Below, piece by piece: positions 7,013 to 10,566 of a DNA stretch of 10,566 bases (position 1 is the first letter of the stretch; each line of letters opens with the position of its first letter). The notes under the pieces were generated by a model. The model was given only the letters and a program-made list of their open reading frames with translations. It had not been told where the DNA came from and searched no databases. The DNA is from Gammaproteobacteria bacterium (lineage in GTDB: Bacteria > Pseudomonadota > Gammaproteobacteria > Steroidobacterales > Steroidobacteraceae): assembly GCA_030830595.1 (NCBI GenBank), contig JAURMS010000218.1:1-10566 (forward strand). Direction: 5' to 3'. A program made the position numbers and the translations under genes.

Positions 7013-7590
7013 AGCAGTTCTCCACGGGCCTCATGAAAATGCTTGCGGCACAGCGGCAGGTAGCGCTCGTTGCCACCAATCTCCACCTGCTCGCCATCCA
7101 CCTCCACCGAGCCATCCGGCCGGGTGCGTACCACCATGGTCGCCTTGCGACCGCAATGACAGATGGTCTTGAGCTCCACAAGGTTGTCAGCAATCGCCAG
7201 CAGCCGGGCGCTGCCCGGGAAAAGCTGCCCCTGGAAATCCGTTCTCAGCCCATAGCAGAGCACGGGGACACCGAGTTGATCAGCCACTGCAGCGAGCTGC
7301 CGGACCTGTTCTGGCTCCAGAAACTGGGCCTCGTCGACCAGGACGCAGCCTACCGCCTGGTTGGCATGCTCGGCTGACACTTCACGGTAAAGATCGACGC
7401 CGGGAGCAAAATGCCTGGCCTCTGCCGCCAGCCCGATACGTGAGTGCACCTTGCCGTGCCCGCGATCGTCCGCAGCGTAGGTGTACACCAGGGTACGCAT
7501 CCCGCGCTCCTGATAGTTGTGACTCGACTGCAGCAGCGAGGTCGATTTCCCTGCGTTCATGGTCGAATAATAAAAATAGAGCTTTGCCAT
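7009..7590 (-). CDS. tdk: Thymidine kinase, type II
   Basis: This cytoplasmic enzyme phosphorylates thymidine (and deoxyuridine) to the monophosphate, trapping salvaged nucleoside. The protein has 193 residues, against 205 in E. coli. It shows the P-loop STMNAGKST (9-17), the DEAQF block (86-90) with the catalytic glutamate E87, the lasso-loop region GLRTDFQGQLFPGS (114-127), and zinc ligands in CHC (C144, C146) with C181 and H184 (CRKH). All key residues are present. ATG 7590 overlaps the transporter stop codon by one base (TGATG), so translational coupling is likely; only a weak GGCGGG precedes it. The open frame continues upstream through the transporter gene, but that extension is out-of-frame transporter sequence. 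Sitting directly after a nucleoside transporter gene, it completes an uptake-and-trap pair. Confidence 0.97.
   Translation of the reverse strand: MAKLYFYYSTMNAGKSTSLLQSSHNYQERGMRTLVYTYAADDRGHGKVHSRIGLAAEARHFAPGVDLYREVSAEHANQAVGCVLVDEAQFLEPEQVRQLAAVADQLGVPVLCYGLRTDFQGQLFPGSARLLAIADNLVELKTICHCGRKATMVVRTRPDGSVEVDGEQVEIGGNERYLPLCRKHFHEARGELL
7018..7023 (-). promoter_or_regulatory. Shine-Dalgarno site that decides the CTG start of the beta-barrel gene
   Basis: GGAGAA lies inside the final codons of the thymidine kinase gene, five bases before CTG 7012-7010. The competing TTG at 6988 has no such site, and starting there would leave the signal peptide without its positive n-region. Confidence 0.65.
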
Positions 7591-8843
7591 CAGCCCGCCA
7601 CGATCGCCACCACGGACCCGGCCATGCAGGTGCCGAGGGTCGCTGCCAGCAGCGCCTTCGGCGCCAACTCGCCGAGCTCCAGCTTGCGCTCGGGACAGAG
7701 GGCTCCGATGCCCGCAATCAGTATCCCCATGCTGCTGATGTTGGCGAATCCGCACAAACCGTAGGTGGCAATGAGCTGGGAGCGGCCCGACAGGCTCCCG
7801 GCCGGCAGGTTCGAAAGTTCGATGAAGGCAATGAATTCGTTCAGGATGGTCTTGATCCCAAGCAGGGAACCGACCAGCGGCGCCTCTGACCAGGGGATGC
7901 CCATGCACCAAGCGATAGGGGCAAAGACCCATCCCGCAACTCTCTCCAGCGACAGGGCCGCGCCACCGACCTCGGGCAACAGCCCAAGGAAAGAATTGAA
8001 GATGGCTACGAAGGTGATCAGGACCAGGAGCATGGCCAGAATGCCCAGGTAGACGTTGAGACCATCGCTGGTGCCCTGGGTCACGGCGTCCATGCTTCCC
8101 CCATAGATCCTCGGCGGGCTGGCGTCGGATCCGGCTGTCGGCAACTCCGGTAACAGCAGGTGTGAAAACAGGATGGCCGCCGGCACGGACATCAGTGACT
8201 TGGTCAGCAGGTGACCCAGCGCACCATCCAGGATGTTCCCCAGCATCGAGGCATAGATCACCATCACCGAACCGGCGATGGTGGCCATGCCTGCGGTCAT
8301 CAGCAGCAGCAGCTCATAGCGGGTCATGCGGGCGATGTAGGGCTTGACCAGCAAGGGCGCCTCGACCTGACCGACGAAGACGTTGGCGGCCGCGGCAAGC
8401 CCCGCCGGCCCACGGGTACCAAGGGTCTTCTCGAAGACCCTGGAAATGGCCCGGACGATCAGCGGAAGCACACCCCAGTACCACAGCAGCGCCGAGAGGG
8501 CCGACATCACGATGACCAACGGGAGCAGCTGGAAGGCAAAGGTGATCACTGCGTTGGGATTGGTCACCTCGAAAGGCGTGGGCCCGCCACCCAGGTAACC
8601 GAAGATGAAGGTCGTGCCCTGCTGCGTGGCCTGAGACAGGGCGTTCACCGCCTGGGTCAGGTAGGCAAACCCGGCACTGATCACCGGCACCTTCAGTAGC
8701 AGGAAACAGATGACGATCTGCAGCAGGATGGCCACCCCCACCAGGCGCCATTGAACGCCGCGCGGCGAGGAACTGAATGGCAGCGCCAACAGCACGAATA
8801 CCGCAAGCCCAAAAAGCGCCTGCATCACCAGCATCCAGTCCAT
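7590..8843 (-). CDS. Concentrative nucleoside transporter (CNT/NupC family)
   Basis: This 417-residue inner-membrane symporter brings nucleosides in with Na+ or H+. CNT landmarks are present in order: the linker region ITFAFQLLPLVIVMSAL (about 100-116), the first re-entrant hairpin with GQVEAPLLVKPYI (158-170), the Nup gate-like region after it, ILNEFIAF (333-340) with the substrate-contacting glutamate E336, and YGLCGFANISSMGI (361-374) in the second hairpin region with N368. The residue after the hairpin glutamine is valine (V160), where Vibrio cholerae CNT has threonine. ATG 8843 has a strong AGGGGAG site five bases upstream. It follows the oxygenase gene by 24 bases and overlaps tdk by one base. 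I leave the symbol empty because nupC, nupX and psuT-type paralogues cannot be told apart here; the pairing with tdk favours pyrimidine deoxynucleosides. Confidence 0.95.
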   Translation of the reverse strand: MDWMLVMQALFGLAVFVLLALPFSSSPRGVQWRLVGVAILLQIVICFLLLKVPVISAGFAYLTQAVNALSQATQQGTTFIFGYLGGGPTPFEVTNPNAVITFAFQLLPLVIVMSALSALLWYWGVLPLIVRAISRVFEKTLGTRGPAGLAAAANVFVGQVEAPLLVKPYIARMTRYELLLLMTAGMATIAGSVMVIYASMLGNILDGALGHLLTKSLMSVPAAILFSHLLLPELPTAGSDASPPRIYGGSMDAVTQGTSDGLNVYLGILAMLLVLITFVAIFNSFLGLLPEVGGAALSLERVAGWVFAPIAWCMGIPWSEAPLVGSLLGIKTILNEFIAFIELSNLPAGSLSGRSQLIATYGLCGFANISSMGILIAGIGALCPERKLELGELAPKALLAATLGTCMAGSVVAIVAG

Positions 8844-8848
8844 CTCTT

Positions 8849-8855
8849 CTCCCCT
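8849..8855 (-). promoter_or_regulatory. Strong ribosome binding site of the nucleoside transporter gene
   Basis: AGGGGAG is followed by five bases and then ATG 8843. It fills most of the 24-base gap after the oxygenase stop codon, which leaves no room for a terminator or separate promoter and supports co-transcription of the two genes. Confidence 0.7.
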
Positions 8856-8867
8856 TCCCGAAGGTGC

Positions 8868-9803
8868 CTAAAGCAGGCGTATCTCCCGCAAGCGTTCTTG
8901 CAGGTAGTCGTTGGCCGTGATCGGCTCCAGATACCGATCCGGCCTGGACTCACAGACGCAGCCCGGCAGGCTGCGAATCTCGAAGTCCGGATTGAAGTGC
9001 AGGAAAAACGGCATCGAGTAGCGGGCGTGACCCGCTCGCTCCGGCGCCGGATTGATCACGCGGTGGGTAGTCGACGGCAGCACATGATTGGTCAGACGCT
9101 GTAGCATGTCGCCAATGTTGCAGACCAAGGATCCGGCCGGCGGATTGATGTCGAGCCAACGTCCATCGCGGTCCAAGACCTGCAGCCCGGCCTCCTCAGC
9201 CCCCAACAACAGGGTGATGGCATTGATGTCCTCATGGGCCCCCGCGCGTACGCCGGCTGCCCCAGGGGCGACTGGCGGGTAATGAATGACGCGCAGGATG
9301 CTGTTGCCATGATCGGTGGCGGCATCGAACCATCTCCCCGGCAGGCCGAGGTGCATGGCGATCGCAGAGAGCAGTTCCCTTCCAAGCTGATCGAACGCCT
9401 CCCACAACGCCAGCACGTGTTCACGAAAACCGGGCATACCAGCCGGCCAGAGGTTGTCCGGCATGTAGGCCCGATAGCGGTCACCGGCCGGCAACTCGCG
9501 GCCGACGTGCCAGAATTCCTTGAGGTCGTGCAGTTCAGCGCCCTTGGCCGCCTCCACCCCGAAAGGGGTGTAGCCTCTGGCGCCTCCCCCTCCAGCCACG
9601 CGATAGCGGAGTTTCTCGGACTCCGGGAGGGCGAAAAAGGTCTTGAAACCCTGCAGGCAGGCTTCGATCTGCGAATCGGCCAGCGAATGATGGTCGACCA
9701 CTGCAAAGCCATAGCGCTGGAAACTGTTGCCAAGGCTGGTGGCGAACCTGGATGGGTCCGACTTCCAGAGACGGTAATCGACCGCTGCGATGGACGCGCT
9801 CAT
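8868..9803 (-). CDS. 2-oxoglutarate/Fe(II)-dependent oxygenase, isopenicillin N synthase-like family
   Basis: This 311-residue soluble enzyme has the DIOX_N plus 2OG-FeII_Oxy layout. The N-terminal part carries FQRYGFAVVDHH (28-39) and FFALPESEKLRY (56-67), typical of the family. The iron triad is H190, D192 (in AHEDINAITLLLG) and H247 (THRVINP), and R261 with S263 in RYSMPFF is the 2-oxoglutarate carboxylate-binding R-x-S pair, so it should be a 2OG enzyme rather than a true IPNS. GARGYTPFGVEAAKG (74-88) and LKEFWHVG (94-101) are also family-typical. ATG 9803 has AGGA five bases upstream. It heads a four-gene minus-strand operon with a CNT transporter, thymidine kinase and a barrel protein. 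Fungal thymine 7-hydroxylase and pyrimidine nucleoside 2'-hydroxylase belong to the same broad family, so a pyrimidine substrate is an attractive guess from context, not shown by sequence. Confidence 0.92.
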   Translation of the reverse strand: MSASIAAVDYRLWKSDPSRFATSLGNSFQRYGFAVVDHHSLADSQIEACLQGFKTFFALPESEKLRYRVAGGGGARGYTPFGVEAAKGAELHDLKEFWHVGRELPAGDRYRAYMPDNLWPAGMPGFREHVLALWEAFDQLGRELLSAIAMHLGLPGRWFDAATDHGNSILRVIHYPPVAPGAAGVRAGAHEDINAITLLLGAEEAGLQVLDRDGRWLDINPPAGSLVCNIGDMLQRLTNHVLPSTTHRVINPAPERAGHARYSMPFFLHFNPDFEIRSLPGCVCESRPDRYLEPITANDYLQERLREIRLL

Positions 9804-9856
9804 GTCGTCCTATTATCTCCCATCCCGCGACCAAATTGGCCGTGACTGGAGAGGGC
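9804..9856. other. Short divergent intergenic region, oxygenase operon and lipid kinase
   Basis: Only 53 bases separate the two divergent starts, including both ribosome binding sites (AGGA for the oxygenase, GGAG at 9848-9851 for the kinase). Promoters for the two directions must overlap here or lie inside the opposite gene. I could not identify a confident -35/-10 pair. Confidence 0.4.
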
Positions 9857-10566
9857 ATGGTTGACGAAAACCCCTGGTGCCTCGTGGTCAATCCGGCAGC
9901 AGCCAACGGGACCTGTGGCCGGCGCTGGGCAGCCTTGGAGCCACGTCTGCGGACGGCGGGCTGTCACTTCGAGGCGACGCTGACCGGCACGCCCGAGGCC
10001 CTTGCCAGGACCGTGGACGATGCATTGGACCGGGGGTTCAAGCGCTTCCTGGCTGCGGGGGGTGACGGATCCCTGAATCAGCTGGCCCAGATCCTGCTCT
10101 CCAGGGAGCCGGATCGATCGAGCGAACTGGCCATCGGCGTGTTGCCATTGGGATCGGGTAACGACTGGGCCGCCTGGCGCGGCCTCGCCCCGACCACCGC
10201 AGCCCGTGACCTGGCGTGTGCCCGCATCGGTCCGCTCGACGCAGGGGTGGTGACATTCGACGACGGGACACCGCCCAGGTATTTCCTGAACGTGGCAGGC
10301 GCCGGCCTGGACGGGTGGCTCCTGGCCAGAATGCAGGGTCAGGCACACGGCCACCGGCGCTACCTGACGGAAGCGATCCGGGGCCTGTTTAGCTTTGCGC
10401 CAGCCGAGTTCAAGCTGGATTCGCCTGGGGGTCGTCTTGAGGGGAGCGGACTGACCGCGGTGGTTGCCCTCGGGCCGCGCTGTGGGGGAGGCATGCGGCT
10501 GGCCACGGGCCTGCGACAGCAGGGCGATGACCTGGAATGCCTGCTGGTGAGACCGATCACCCTGCC
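9857..10566 (+). CDS. Diacylglycerol/lipid kinase catalytic-domain protein (YegS/DgkB-like), C-terminus cut off
   Basis: The visible 236 residues form the diacylglycerol kinase catalytic fold, which moves the ATP gamma-phosphate to a lipid hydroxyl. Landmarks are VVNPAAANG (10-18), AAGGDGSLNQLA (66-77) as the nucleotide-binding GGDGT motif with serine for threonine, VLPLGSGNDWA (95-105) for the P-G-T/S-G-N-D-F/W block, LNVAGAGLDG (144-153), and ALGPRCGGGMRLA (204-216). Full-length relatives are about 300 residues, so around 60 to 80 are missing at the window end. ATG 9857 is preferred over the in-frame GTG at 9842 because GGAG lies five bases before the ATG. Other enzymes with this fold include sphingosine kinase-like and NAD kinase-like proteins; the bacterial substrate could be diacylglycerol or phosphatidylglycerol. 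It is divergent from the oxygenase operon. Confidence 0.9.
   Translation, partial: MVDENPWCLVVNPAAANGTCGRRWAALEPRLRTAGCHFEATLTGTPEALARTVDDALDRGFKRFLAAGGDGSLNQLAQILLSREPDRSSELAIGVLPLGSGNDWAAWRGLAPTTAARDLACARIGPLDAGVVTFDDGTPPRYFLNVAGAGLDGWLLARMQGQAHGHRRYLTEAIRGLFSFAPAEFKLDSPGGRLEGSGLTAVVALGPRCGGGMRLATGLRQQGDDLECLLVRPITL

Noticed and set aside
7009..7932. A 307-residue thymidine kinase with a long N-terminal extension
   Set aside because: The extension is transporter coding sequence read in another frame; the kinase homology and the normal start are at ATG 7590.
8211..8699. Plus-strand open frame of 162 codons over the transporter
   Set aside because: The product is rich in Gly, His, Gln and Arg as expected for the complement of a GC-rich membrane-protein gene.
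8868..9803. Naming the oxygenase isopenicillin N synthase or 1-aminocyclopropane-1-carboxylate oxidase
   Set aside because: There are no beta-lactam or ethylene pathway genes nearby, and the family name alone does not define the substrate.

Overview
The window looks like a chromosomal segment of a gammaproteobacterium. The supported proteins (an MscS-type channel with a periplasmic domain, an NfsB-like nitroreductase, a CNT nucleoside transporter followed by thymidine kinase, an outer-membrane beta-barrel with a signal peptide, a YegS/DgkB-like lipid kinase) fit a Gram-negative cell. I cannot name a genus. Base composition is uneven: positions 2341-2400 inside the channel gene are 40% G+C by direct count, while positions 8341-8400 in the transporter gene are 70%.

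Left part (1-4064): the N-terminal half of a long-form Xaa-Pro aminopeptidase runs off the left edge on the minus strand. It is divergent from a broken SAM-dependent methyltransferase gene on the plus strand, whose SAM-binding segment has been lost with a frameshift. The methyltransferase remnant meets a minus-strand MscS-family channel gene tail to tail with a 4-base overlap. About 640 bases (3428-4064) without a convincing gene follow. They hold a possible IS3-like insertion-sequence end and a short direct repeat.

Middle part (4065-6004, plus strand): an NfsB-like FMN nitroreductase and a multi-pass membrane protein with the R-X10-H signature of acyltransferase-3 enzymes.

Right part (5972-9803, minus strand): four tightly packed genes read, in transcription order, 2OG-Fe(II) oxygenase, CNT nucleoside transporter, thymidine kinase, outer-membrane beta-barrel protein. 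The junctions are a 24-base gap carrying a strong Shine-Dalgarno site, a 1-base TGATG overlap, and a 4-base CTGA overlap in which the barrel gene appears to start with a rare CTG codon. This looks like a nucleoside uptake and salvage operon. The oxygenase belongs to the same broad family as fungal thymine 7-hydroxylase and may act on a pyrimidine base or nucleoside, and the barrel protein may be the outer-membrane entry route; both roles are inference from context. The barrel gene and the acyltransferase-like gene overlap by 33 bases at their 3' ends.

Right edge (9857-10566, plus strand): a YegS/DgkB-type lipid kinase gene, divergent from the oxygenase gene and cut by the window end.
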